From assembly GCF_947496775.1 (NCBI RefSeq), contig NZ_CANMDU010000001.1, forward strand, positions 868,001-932,000: a DNA stretch of 64,000 nt. Reading direction: 5' to 3'. This DNA is from an uncultured Maribacter sp. GTDB lineage: Bacteria; Bacteroidota; Bacteroidia; Flavobacteriales; Flavobacteriaceae. Below, one piece after another: positions 17,006 through 23,748 of this stretch (its first letter is position 1; every line of letters begins with the position of its first letter). The position numbers and the translations under genes were made by a program. The notes under the pieces were generated by a model that was not told the DNA's origin, made no database searches, and saw nothing but the letters and a program-made list of their open reading frames with translations.

Positions 17006-17938
17006 ATGCAATTCAAGTCATTACCACAATTATTAGATTACTTTAAAGAAGAAAGTACCTGTGTAGAATATTACGAAAATCTACGTTGGGGTAATGAGCC
17101 GCATTGTCCTCATTGTGGTTGTGAAAATCCATATAAAACCAATAGAGGTTACAAGTGTAGAGATAAAGAATGTCATAAGAAATTTACTGTAAAGGTTGGT
17201 ACTATCTTTGAAAATTCAAAAATTCCTTTTCGTATTTGGTTTGCTGCAATATGGTTATGTACGGAGCATAAAAAAGGTATTAGTTCCGTACAACTTGCAA
17301 TTGATTTAGGTATTACACAAAAAACAGCATGGTTTGTACTTCATAGAATTAGAGAAATGCTAAAAGAAAAAGCTCCTCAAATGTTAGGAAAGGAAAAAAT
17401 GGTTGAAACTGATGCTACTTATATCGGTGGTAAAGAGAAAAACAAGCACCTTAAAAAAAGACGTTCTAAAGATGATTTATCGTTGACCAATGAAGGTAAG
17501 CCATACAAGGCAAAGAAAACCGTTATTGGTATCATTGAAAGAAACGGTAAGGTTGCTTTAAAGTATGTATCAGGAGAAACTACACAAAATATGTTAGAGT
17601 TTGTTAAAACTCATGTACCGCAAGATGCTACTATCTATTCAGATGAAGCACCTGCATACAAGCAGTTGAAGAAAACATATAAGCATGATAATGTAAAGCA
17701 CGCATTAAACATTTATGTTGAAGGTCAAGTACACACAAATACAATAGAAAGTTTTTGGAGTGTGTTAAAACGTGGATTATATGGTGTATATCATCAAGTA
17801 AGCGATAAGCATATTAGTCGTTACCTAGATGAGTATGCAGCAAGGTTTAATAATCGTAACTTAACTTCTAATGAGCGTTTTAATTTGTTCTTGGAAGGGT
17901 CGGAAAGTGTGTTGAGATACGATACTCTTATTGGATAA
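17006..17938 (+). CDS. IS1595-family transposase
   Basis: DDE-type transposase, 310 residues, full length for the family. An N-terminal zinc ribbon (CPHCGCENP at 34-42, with a second Cys pair near 52-57) is followed by a helix-turn-helix (ISSVQLAIDLGITQKTAWFV) and the catalytic domain (ETDATYIGG, IYSDEAPAY, then EGQVHTNTIESFWSVLKRG with the HTNTIESFW motif). The frame is intact, so the element may be active. I could not identify convincing terminal inverted repeats or a target duplication; the left end is probably within 60 bp upstream of the ATG. Confidence 0.92.
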   Translation: MQFKSLPQLLDYFKEESTCVEYYENLRWGNEPHCPHCGCENPYKTNRGYKCRDKECHKKFTVKVGTIFENSKIPFRIWFAAIWLCTEHKKGISSVQLAIDLGITQKTAWFVLHRIREMLKEKAPQMLGKEKMVETDATYIGGKEKNKHLKKRRSKDDLSLTNEGKPYKAKKTVIGIIERNGKVALKYVSGETTQNMLEFVKTHVPQDATIYSDEAPAYKQLKKTYKHDNVKHALNIYVEGQVHTNTIESFWSVLKRGLYGVYHQVSDKHISRYLDEYAARFNNRNLTSNERFNLFLEGSESVLRYDTLIG

Positions 17939-17971
17939 AATCCATATTTATGGAAATATTCCTTATCTTTG
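17931..17971 (+). promoter_or_regulatory. Second tandem GGA-N5-TCC operator with promoter, at the transposase 3' end
   Basis: GGATAAAATCC (17933-17943, overlapping the transposase stop) and GGAAATATTCC (17952-17962) lie 19 bp apart, the same motif and spacing as at the dinB promoter. One base later comes a -7 box, TATCTTTG (17964-17971), also as at dinB. Transcription would run rightward from about 17977 across the tRNA-like gene on its antisense strand to a terminator near 18213. No protein-coding gene is visible on this transcript. Confidence 0.55.
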
Positions 17972-18064
17972 TGATTTAAATGTTAAAAAAATAAAATTTA
18001 TACTGTTCGACATGTCAATTGTAGGTAAAAAACAATATTTTCGACGAAGAATACGTTACCAACT

Positions 18065-18095
18065 AAAAAGAGCCAGACTTACGTCCAGCTCTTTT
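18065..18095 (-). terminator. Terminator downstream of the tRNA-like gene
   Basis: On the minus strand, AAAAGAGC pairs with GCTCTTTTT (plus-strand positions 18088-18095 and 18065-18073), followed by further T/A sequence. It lies 4 bp beyond the 3' end of the tRNA. Confidence 0.7.
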
Positions 18096-18098
18096 CTG

Positions 18099-18170
18099 AG
18101 GTGCCGACCAGATTCGAACTGGTGTGGAGATACTTGCAAGACACCCGCCTAACCGCTCGGCCACGGCACC
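18099..18170 (-). tRNA. tRNA with Cys-type body and aberrant anticodon arm
   Basis: A 72-nt cloverleaf: acceptor GGTGCCG/CGGCACC, D-arm GCCGAGCGGTTAGGC, T-arm ACCAG-TTCGAAT-CTGGT, discriminator T. Body and U73 fit tRNA-Cys of Bacteroidota. The only 5-bp anticodon stem that pairs is GGTGT/GTATC (one G-C, one U-A, three G-U), enclosing CTTGCAA; this reads anticodon UGC (Ala), not GCA (Cys). It lacks the G3-U70 pair of tRNA-Ala (it has U3-A70). Only 12 bp separate it from the terminator of the RHH gene upstream, so it has no obvious promoter of its own. It may be a variant tRNA-Cys, a decoy or a pseudo-tRNA. Confidence 0.75.
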
Positions 18171-18182
18171 CGGTAATATGAA

Positions 18183-18213
18183 AAAAGCCTTTCGAATAAG
18201 TCGAGAGGCTTTT
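18183..18213. terminator. Bidirectional terminator between the RHH gene and the tRNA
   Basis: Stem AAAAGCCT (18183-18190) with AGGCTTTT (18206-18213). On the minus strand it follows the RHH stop and ends in a T-run; on the plus strand it is followed by ATTTTTT and could end a rightward transcript. Confidence 0.7.
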
Positions 18214-18218
18214 ATTTT

Positions 18219-18377
18219 TTATATAGGTTGTTCTTCCTGTTTTTCTACAGTTTGCTTTAATACAGTTACTACAAAATTTGAAAAATTACGATTTTGCATT
18301 TCTGCTAATCGATTAACCTGAGTATACAAGTCTTGGTTCATTCTAATTGTTTTTCGGTAATCTTTAGTTGCTCCCAT
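18219..18377 (-). CDS. Ribbon-helix-helix mini-protein (52 aa)
   Basis: 52 residues with the same RHH layout as the protein at 16304-16444: strand YRKTIRMNQ (7-15), helix DLYTQVNRLAEM (16-27), QNRNFSN, helix FVVTVLKQTVEKQEE. The ATG start gives the whole domain. It is divergent from the Lys-rich mini-gene at 18507; the 129-bp spacer between them carries inverted repeats that could be its operator. A bidirectional terminator and then the tRNA-like gene follow on the same strand. Its role as repressor or antitoxin is inferred from the fold only. Confidence 0.8.
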   Translation of the reverse strand: MGATKDYRKTIRMNQDLYTQVNRLAEMQNRNFSNFVVTVLKQTVEKQEEQPI

Positions 18378-18411
18378 ATTATTCAATTATTATAGTTAGA
18401 CATCTTGTACT

Positions 18412-18452
18412 ACAAAATTATGTAATATTTTGTGTGATTTTGTCAGACAAAA
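18412..18452. promoter_or_regulatory. Inverted repeats in the divergent spacer (candidate RHH operator)
   Basis: ACAAAAT-N8-ATTTTGT (18412-18433) is followed by the perfect repeat TTTTGTC-A-GACAAAA (18438-18452). The half-site TTTTGT recurs in both, as expected for cooperative RHH binding. A further TTGTTA/TAACAA repeat lies just to the right. Confidence 0.5.
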
Positions 18453-18506
18453 GCAGAAGTTGTTAACAGTTAACTAACAATATGTTTTATTTCTTAACTT
18501 TACACT

Positions 18507-18629
18507 ATGGAAAAGAAACAACCCATAAAAGAAAAAAAGGAACGTGCAAAGAAGTACGAAGAGAAATTAAAGATTAACACTACTCTAGATGATGTCTTAA
18601 AAGCATCAGTTCCAAAAAAGAAAAAGTAA
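18507..18629 (+). CDS. Lys-rich mini-protein (40 aa)
   Basis: 40 residues, about 40% Lys, with a central KYEEKLKINTTLDDVLKASV stretch. Small Bacteroidota proteins with a Lys-rich start, K-Y-[DE] and an F/L-[DE]-[DE]-[LV] segment near the end are common, though their function is unknown to me. ATG start; the sequence upstream (TAACTTTA) resembles a -7 box. The gene is short, so coding status is not certain. Confidence 0.5.
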   Translation: MEKKQPIKEKKERAKKYEEKLKINTTLDDVLKASVPKKKK

Positions 18630-18670
18630 CATGATTACCCAATGTTAGTAGAATTGGATTAATACATGTT

Positions 18671-18764
18671 AACGCTCTTATACAAGTGATACTATACTTT
18701 GAATTAGGTAAGACGCCTACGCTCTGTATAACTGAATTAGCGGTTGTGTAATCGTAAAGTATAG
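18671..18764. repeat. Direct and inverted repeats of unknown role
   Basis: A 9-bp inverted repeat, CTATACTTT (18692-18700) with AAAGTATAG (18756-18764), encloses two GAATTAG copies (18701, 18734). ACGCTCT followed by TATA occurs twice, about 46 bp apart. No coding potential seen. Confidence 0.4.
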
Positions 18765-18783
18765 GTTTGATTTAAAAAAAATA

Positions 18784-18850
18784 GCACATTTCCAGTGCGA
18801 AACATTACTTTATTTTCTTGTCCCATTTGGTATATAGATGCCCCATCTAT
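18784..18850 (+). repeat. Island repeat, copy C (partial)
   Basis: Hairpin GCAC-ATTTCCA-GTGC (18784-18798), then the 24-bp block at 18813-18836 identical to copy A, then the palindrome ATAGAT-GCCCC-ATCTAT shared with copy B. The rest of the unit is absent. It marks the right end of the island, 154 bp before ssb. Confidence 0.75.
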
Positions 18851-19003
18851 TGTGTTCTTATTCGAATTTAAACGACTACAAACGTTTACAAACGAAAGTA
18901 AATATTTTGCAACCGAATAAACTTTAAGAGCCGTTCTATGTTTGCAACGTGGCAGCAATAAAGCACCATAGTATTAACTGTTTAACATTAAAATTTAAAA
19001 CGT

Positions 19004-19336
19004 ATGAACGCACTTAAAAACAAAGTACAGTTGATTGGACATTTAGGACAAGACCCAGAAATTGTAATCCTAGACAGCGGGAAAAAACTAGCAAAATTCT
19101 CTATCGCAACTACAGACCATTACAAAAATGCGAATGGCGAAAAAGTAGAAGACACCCAATGGCATTCTATTGTAGCATGGGGAAAAACAGCAGACATTGT
19201 AGAAAGCTATTTACAAAAAGGAAAACAAGTTGCTGTAGAAGGGAAACTTACGCACCGTAGTTATGACACCAAAGAAGGCGAAAAAAGATACATTACCGAG
19301 ATTCGGTGCAATGAGTTATTAATGTTAGGGAAGTAA
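19004..19336 (+). CDS. ssb: Single-stranded DNA-binding protein
   Basis: A 110-residue OB-fold protein: MNALKNKVQLIGHLGQDPE, then WHSIVAWGKTADIVESYLQKG and KRYITEIRCNELLML. It ends right after the OB fold and lacks the acidic C-terminal tail that recruits partner proteins in the housekeeping SSB, so it is a short accessory SSB, as often found in Bacteroidota. It is followed by its own terminator and then recQ. Confidence 0.93.
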   Translation: MNALKNKVQLIGHLGQDPEIVILDSGKKLAKFSIATTDHYKNANGEKVEDTQWHSIVAWGKTADIVESYLQKGKQVAVEGKLTHRSYDTKEGEKRYITEIRCNELLMLGK

Positions 19337-19387
19337 TAATCATGATTGAAAAATTAATACTGATTTTCCAATAGTAATTTTAAACAC

Positions 19388-19427
19388 AAACTGTTCTTCT
19401 ATACTAGAAGAGCAGTTTTTTGTTTTG
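19388..19427 (+). terminator. Terminator after ssb
   Basis: Stem AAACTGTTCTTCT (19388-19400) with AGAAGAGCAGTTTTT (19406-19420), a 5-nt loop, and a T-rich tail. It ends a few bases before the recQ start. Confidence 0.85.
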
Positions 19428-19433
19428 TAACCA

Positions 19434-21551
19434 ATGCCGCAAACTGTAACTTTACCTCGTATGCTACAAGAAGAACAAAAACAACAATTACTTAGCCTTT
19501 TAAAAACCCATTTTGGTTACGATTCTTTTAGACCTAACCAGTTAGAGGTTATCTCCAATGTACTAAACAAAAAAGACGTAATGGCTATTATGCCTACTGG
19601 TGGTGGTAAATCGCTCTGCTATCAATTACCAGCTTTAGCATTAGAAGGTACAACGGTGGTTATTTCTCCACTTATTGCACTTATGAAAGATCAAGTAGAT
19701 GTGTTACGTGCCAACGGTGTTTCAGTAGCTTATTACAATAGTTCCCAACCAACCGAAGAACAACAAGAAACTTTAAAAAACTTTAAAGAAGGAAAACTAA
19801 AACTCTTTTACGTAGCGCCAGAAAGTTTACCTTTTATTGAACCTTATTTTACCCAAGTAAGCATAGACCTTATTGCGGTAGATGAGGCGCATTGTATTTC
19901 CTCATGGGGTCACGATTTTAGACCTGCATATACCCAACTTGGGCGTTTAAAAACAGCCTACCCCAAAGTGCCTATTATTGCACTTACAGCAACTGCCGAC
20001 CGTGCTACACAAGATGATATTCTAGACCAACTTTCTATTCCGCATGCAGAGCGCCATTTGGCGTCTTTTAACAGAGCCAATCTGTATTTAGAGGTTAGAC
20101 CTGGGCAAAATAGAATGCAGCAAATACAGCAGTTCTTAGAAGGTAAAAGTACCGAAAGTGGTATTATCTATTGTTTAAGTAGAAAAAGTACCGAAAAAAT
20201 TGCCGAACAGCTCTGCAATTTAGGTTTTAAAGCCAAAGCTTATCACGCAGGTATACAGGCCGATAAACGTTCTACAATTCAGGAAGACTTTATTAATGAC
20301 CGCACTCCAATTATTGTAGCCACCATTGCTTTTGGCATGGGAATAGACAAAAGTAATGTACGTTGGGTTATTCACTACAACATGCCTAAAAACTTAGAAG
20401 GCTATTACCAAGAAATTGGTAGGGCTGGCCGTGATGGTATAGATTCTAACACCTTACTTTTTTATAGCTATTCTGATGTTTTGCAACTACGTAAATTTAT
20501 AGATAACGGAGGTAATACTACCGTACAGTTGGCAAAATTAGAACGTATGCAACAATTTGCCGAAGCTTTAAGTTGTAGACGAATTGCACTATTAAATTAC
20601 TTTGGAGAACACAATACCAAAGCTTGCGGGAATTGCGATATATGCAAACGCCCACCTGCCTATTTTGATGCTACCGTAATGGCACAGAAAATTTGCTCCG
20701 CTATTGTTCGTCTAAAAGAGCAAGAAGCTATGGGAACGGTTATAGATGTTTTACGAGGTTCCCAAAACGCTGCGGTATACGATAAAGGATATCAAAACAT
20801 AAAAACTTACGGTGCTTTAAAAGATATTCCTTGGCAAGATTTGCAGCAATATATAGTACAATTACTAAATCAAGGAGTGCTGCAAATAAACTTTAAAGAA
20901 CATTCTAAGTTAGAATTAACACCACTGGCAAAGTCTATTTTGTTTGAAAAACAAAAAGTGCAATTGGCTACCCTTATAGACCTTAAAGAAAGGGCTAAGG
21001 AAAAAGCAAAAGCTGTTAAAAAACAAAGTGCTTTATTTGAAAAATTACGTGCCCTTAGACAACAAATAGCAACCGAAGAAAACGTGCCTGCCTATGTAGT
21101 TTTTACCGATGCCAGTTTAAAAGATATGGAAGCAAAAAAACCTATGACCATAGAAGCTTTTGAAAAAGTTTCTGGTGTTGGTGCTGCCAAACTAAAGAAA
21201 TATGCTAAGGTTTTTATGGATGAAATAGCAGCGCATAGAAGAACCGTAAAAACAAAAGTTCCTACACATGAGGTTTCGTATTCCATGTTTAAAGACGGAA
21301 TTTCTATTAGCGATATTGCTGTAGAAAGAGGCATAAAAGAAGATACTATCTACGGACATTTACAAAAGATGCGTGAAAATGGTGAAACCATAGATTTTGA
21401 CCAATTTATATCTTCCGAAGAAATACAAAAAATAGAAAAAGCCAAAGAAGCACTTACAGCAGAAGATGGACTAAAAGCTTATTTTACCTATTTTGAAGAA
21501 AAAATACCCTACTGGAAAATTAAAATGGGATTGTATTTGTTAGATAATTAA
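19434..21551 (+). CDS. recQ: ATP-dependent DNA helicase RecQ
   Basis: A 3'-5' helicase of 705 residues for recombination repair. Order of domains: helicase domain 1 with MPTGGGKSLCYQLPA (Walker A, about 53-67) and DEAHCISSWGHDFRP; helicase domain 2 with ATIAFGMGIDK and YYQEIGRAGRDG; a zinc-binding RQC region (CRRIALLNYF, then CGNCDIC); an HRDC domain (about 515-590); and a C-terminal winged-helix segment (ISISDIAVERGIKEDTIYGH). An alternative ATG at 19461 also fits. Downstream of ssb but separated by a terminator. Confidence 0.96.
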   Translation: MPQTVTLPRMLQEEQKQQLLSLLKTHFGYDSFRPNQLEVISNVLNKKDVMAIMPTGGGKSLCYQLPALALEGTTVVISPLIALMKDQVDVLRANGVSVAYYNSSQPTEEQQETLKNFKEGKLKLFYVAPESLPFIEPYFTQVSIDLIAVDEAHCISSWGHDFRPAYTQLGRLKTAYPKVPIIALTATADRATQDDILDQLSIPHAERHLASFNRANLYLEVRPGQNRMQQIQQFLEGKSTESGIIYCLSRKSTEKIAEQLCNLGFKAKAYHAGIQADKRSTIQEDFINDRTPIIVATIAFGMGIDKSNVRWVIHYNMPKNLEGYYQEIGRAGRDGIDSNTLLFYSYSDVLQLRKFIDNGGNTTVQLAKLERMQQFAEALSCRRIALLNYFGEHNTKACGNCDICKRPPAYFDATVMAQKICSAIVRLKEQEAMGTVIDVLRGSQNAAVYDKGYQNIKTYGALKDIPWQDLQQYIVQLLNQGVLQINFKEHSKLELTPLAKSILFEKQKVQLATLIDLKERAKEKAKAVKKQSALFEKLRALRQQIATEENVPAYVVFTDASLKDMEAKKPMTIEAFEKVSGVGAAKLKKYAKVFMDEIAAHRRTVKTKVPTHEVSYSMFKDGISISDIAVERGIKEDTIYGHLQKMRENGETIDFDQFISSEEIQKIEKAKEALTAEDGLKAYFTYFEEKIPYWKIKMGLYLLDN

Positions 21552-21565
21552 ATAAGACACTACTT

Positions 21566-22246
21566 CTATGTAAAAACAGCATTATAGGTAGCTGTAGTTA
21601 AGTACCCCAATTCTACTAACTGCTTGTTATCTTTTAACTCTTTAAGATACCCATCTTTTAAAAAAGATACCGTATCGGAAACTTTTATTACGTTTTCATA
21701 ATCATGATCCGTGATAATAATTCCCTTATCTATCTTCATTTTTTTAATATATGCAATAATGTAATCTACCATTAATGGGCTCACGCCATTAAAAGGTTCG
21801 TCTAGCAATAGATATTTTGCCTGGGAATGAATAACTAATAAGATTTCTATTATTCTTTTCTCCCCACCAGAAAGGTGCTTTACTTTTTTATTCCACAATG
21901 GTTTTACATAGAAATTTTCCAGAACAATATTTCTATTTTCCTTAGAAAGAAAAAGGGTAATCAAAGATTTTACTCTTACGTCATTGGGCAAAAAATTCTC
22001 TTGCGGTAAATAGTTTAAAAGGCCTCTACCATGAGAAACATTTTGGATAACTTTATCTCCTATTCTAACAAACTTAGAATCTGAATTTTCAATACCAAAA
22101 ATAATTTTCAATAAAGTAGATTTCCCACAACCATTTCTACCTAAAAGTCCTTTTATTTCTCCAATTTCACAAGAAATAAAAATATCACTTAATAAAACTT
22201 TATTATCATAAGACTTGGTTATACTATCTACATGTAATTTTTTCAT
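21566..22246 (-). CDS. ABC transporter ATP-binding protein
   Basis: 226-residue ATPase with GRNGCGKST (Walker A, about 36-44), Q-loop (YLPQENF), signature HLSGGEKR, Walker B YLLLDEPF and the H-loop in TDHD. It is most like the single-domain ATPases of export-type or LPS-export-like systems, but its cargo cannot be named. Its ATG overlaps the stop of a small membrane-protein frame (ATGA), suggesting translational coupling. No classical permease is present. Confidence 0.9.
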   Translation of the reverse strand: MKKLHVDSITKSYDNKVLLSDIFISCEIGEIKGLLGRNGCGKSTLLKIIFGIENSDSKFVRIGDKVIQNVSHGRGLLNYLPQENFLPNDVRVKSLITLFLSKENRNIVLENFYVKPLWNKKVKHLSGGEKRIIEILLVIHSQAKYLLLDEPFNGVSPLMVDYIIAYIKKMKIDKGIIITDHDYENVIKVSDTVSFLKDGYLKELKDNKQLVELGYLTTATYNAVFT

Positions 22247-22527
22247 AATAGTAAGAGTATTAACATGTTAAAAACTCCTACTCCTAAAGTAGATAGCCAC
22301 AATATTGTTTTACTAAAACCCAAATTATAGTAATAATAATATTCTTGTTTACTCTGAAAATCATAAACATAAAAATGCACTAATGGAGCAGCTACCAGAT
22401 AGCTAATTGCAATATTTAATAAAGCCCCACCAAATAAAATTCCAATAGGAATTGAAATTAAAAGTGCTCCAAAAAATATTCTTTTTTGAAAGAGTAATAT
22501 GTTTTTTAAAAATTTCAGAACAATATT
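22243..22527 (-). pseudogene. Small membrane-protein frame without usable start (ABC partner?)
   Basis: A frame of 94 codons ending in an ATGA overlap with the ABC ATPase gene. It encodes three hydrophobic stretches (IFFGALLISIPIGILFGGAL; AISYLVAAPLVHFYVYDF; TILWLSTLGVGVFNMLILLL) separated by a Tyr/Gln-rich segment. The only ATG at the right place (22533) is followed at once by TAA, so codon 2 is a stop. Either a recent nonsense mutation silenced it, or it starts at a rare codon such as ATT (22524) just after. The intact rest of the frame argues for recent loss or unusual initiation. Confidence 0.55.
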
Positions 22528-22653
22528 TTACATCTAAAGAAGTACCGCCTGTAACTTCAATCCCTTAAAAATAGATTAAATAGGGAATGTTTAGACTTAA
22601 AAAAAAGCCAATTCTTTTGTAATACTCATTTAATCATACTTTTTTAAATAACA

Positions 22654-23103
22654 TCATCTAATAGAAGATAAATAAATCCAAACAATAAAGAATATTTGTA
22701 ACGGCACTCTAAACCAAAGATATACTAATCCAGGCCCATCATAGGTAGCTTTTTGATAGTTTATATTTTCTAGTGCTGCCTTTATATTAGAAGGAAGTAT
22801 TGCTATAAAAAATAAAATTAAAAGCCATGCCACTACTACTCGGTATTCCGAAAAGTGTAAAGCAAAAGCGCCAAACACCTCTATAATTCCAGTTAAAATA
22901 ATAACCTCTTTTTTAAAAGGAATAAAGTCGGGGACCATTAAAGCCATTCCGTCTGCGTACATAAAATGCCCTAATGCTGTAAAAAACAACATGGCAGACA
23001 TTCCTATACGTGCGGAAAAAGCATAATCATAATTTCCTGTGTTTATTTTTATAAAAATAAAAGCAAGAATACTAACAACAATAAGAATTAAAAATGGTTT
23101 CAT
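22654..23103 (-). CDS. DoxX-like membrane protein
   Basis: 149 residues with four predicted membrane helices (about 3-20, 30-52, 68-98, 125-147). ARIGMSAMLFFTALGHF and the pattern of helix 3 (IILTGIIEVFGAFALHF) are typical of the DoxX/MauE-like superfamily. Function unknown. The ATG at 23103 is chosen because the longer frame begins at a TTG that lies inside a consensus -7 box. It follows the Crp-type gene by 53 bp and has its own promoter. Confidence 0.8.
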   Translation of the reverse strand: MKPFLILIVVSILAFIFIKINTGNYDYAFSARIGMSAMLFFTALGHFMYADGMALMVPDFIPFKKEVIILTGIIEVFGAFALHFSEYRVVVAWLLILFFIAILPSNIKAALENINYQKATYDGPGLVYLWFRVPLQIFFIVWIYLSSIR

Positions 23104-23115
23104 CTTTTTTTTTAG

Positions 23116-23146
23116 CAAAAGTAGAGGTAGCTAAAAGACCAAACAA
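23116..23146 (-). promoter_or_regulatory. Promoter of the DoxX-like gene
   Basis: On the minus strand TTG (23144-23146), a 20-bp spacer, then TACTTTTG (23116-23123): a full Bacteroidota-type -33/-7 promoter. The start would be about 10 bp before the ATG at 23103. Confidence 0.65.
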
Positions 23147-23156
23147 TGAACCTAGG

Positions 23157-23723
23157 TTAAGTAATTCTTTTTCGAATTCTACTCAAAGCTTGTGGTGTTA
23201 CTCCAATATAAGAAGCTATATATTTAAGAGGAATTTCCTTTATTAAATTAGGCCTTTCTCTAAATAAATTAAGATATCTTTCCTCAGCAGATTGGGTTAA
23301 TAAAGACGCTTCTCTTTTAGATTTGGCAAGAAACAAAGTTTCTGCCGTTACCCTACCAATACTATTTCCATCAACTGTTTCTTTATAAATATCCTGAAGA
23401 TCAGCATAGGTTAAACGCCAAACTACGACAGCAGACATAGCATCTATCTGAAATATACTTGGTTCTCTGTTTAAAAAAGAAGCATAAGAGCTCACAAATT
23501 CATTCTCAAAAACAAACCCAACAGTTACATCATTCTCTATTTTAGGAATATAAATTCTAGCAGAACCCTCTATAATAAAACTAAGATAGCGCTCTACATT
23601 TCCTGCTTTTAAAATCGCATCGCCTTTTTTTATTTCGTATTTCTTTAATTTGGAAGAGAATATCTCCCAATCGGCATCCGAAAGCTTGCTAATAGTATCT
23701 AGAGATTTTCTTACTTCCTCCAT
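23157..23723 (-). CDS. Crp/Fnr-family transcriptional regulator
   Basis: 188 residues: a cyclic-nucleotide-binding beta-roll (about 10-110; KKGDAILKAGNVERYLSFIIEG) and a short C-terminal winged helix (IPLKYIASYIGVTPQALSRIRK). The Arg of a canonical cAMP phosphate-binding cassette is not evident, so the ligand is probably not cAMP. The ATG at 23723 is favoured over a TTG further upstream that would overlap the ligase gene. As the last gene of the pigment operon it may report on or regulate it. Confidence 0.85.
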   Translation of the reverse strand: MEEVRKSLDTISKLSDADWEIFSSKLKKYEIKKGDAILKAGNVERYLSFIIEGSARIYIPKIENDVTVGFVFENEFVSSYASFLNREPSIFQIDAMSAVVVWRLTYADLQDIYKETVDGNSIGRVTAETLFLAKSKREASLLTQSAEERYLNLFRERPNLIKEIPLKYIASYIGVTPQALSRIRKRIT

Positions 23724-23748
23724 ATCTAAAAGATTTAAAAAAACACCT

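Larger units (their letters stand above)
18630..19003. other. Gene-free stretch, right edge of the accessory island
   Basis: 374 bp. It holds a foldable segment at 18671-18764 and repeat copy C at 18784-18850, then an AT-rich leader for ssb. A minus-strand ORF across copy C (18737-18958) has no protein-like features. Confidence 0.6.

Noticed and set aside
16940-18060. Exact ends of the IS1595-type element
   Set aside because: GGGACAAAATG on the left and sequence near TATACTGTTCGACA on the right only weakly match; no target duplication was found, so no mobile-element boundaries are claimed.
18011-18152. Plus-strand ORF downstream of the transposase (basic, 46 codons from an ATG)
   Set aside because: Its second half is the antisense of the tRNA, a well-known source of false ORFs.
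18737-18958. Minus-strand ORF of 73 codons across repeat copy C
   Set aside because: It spans a non-coding repeat, has no protein-like pattern, and no promoter or homologue is apparent.
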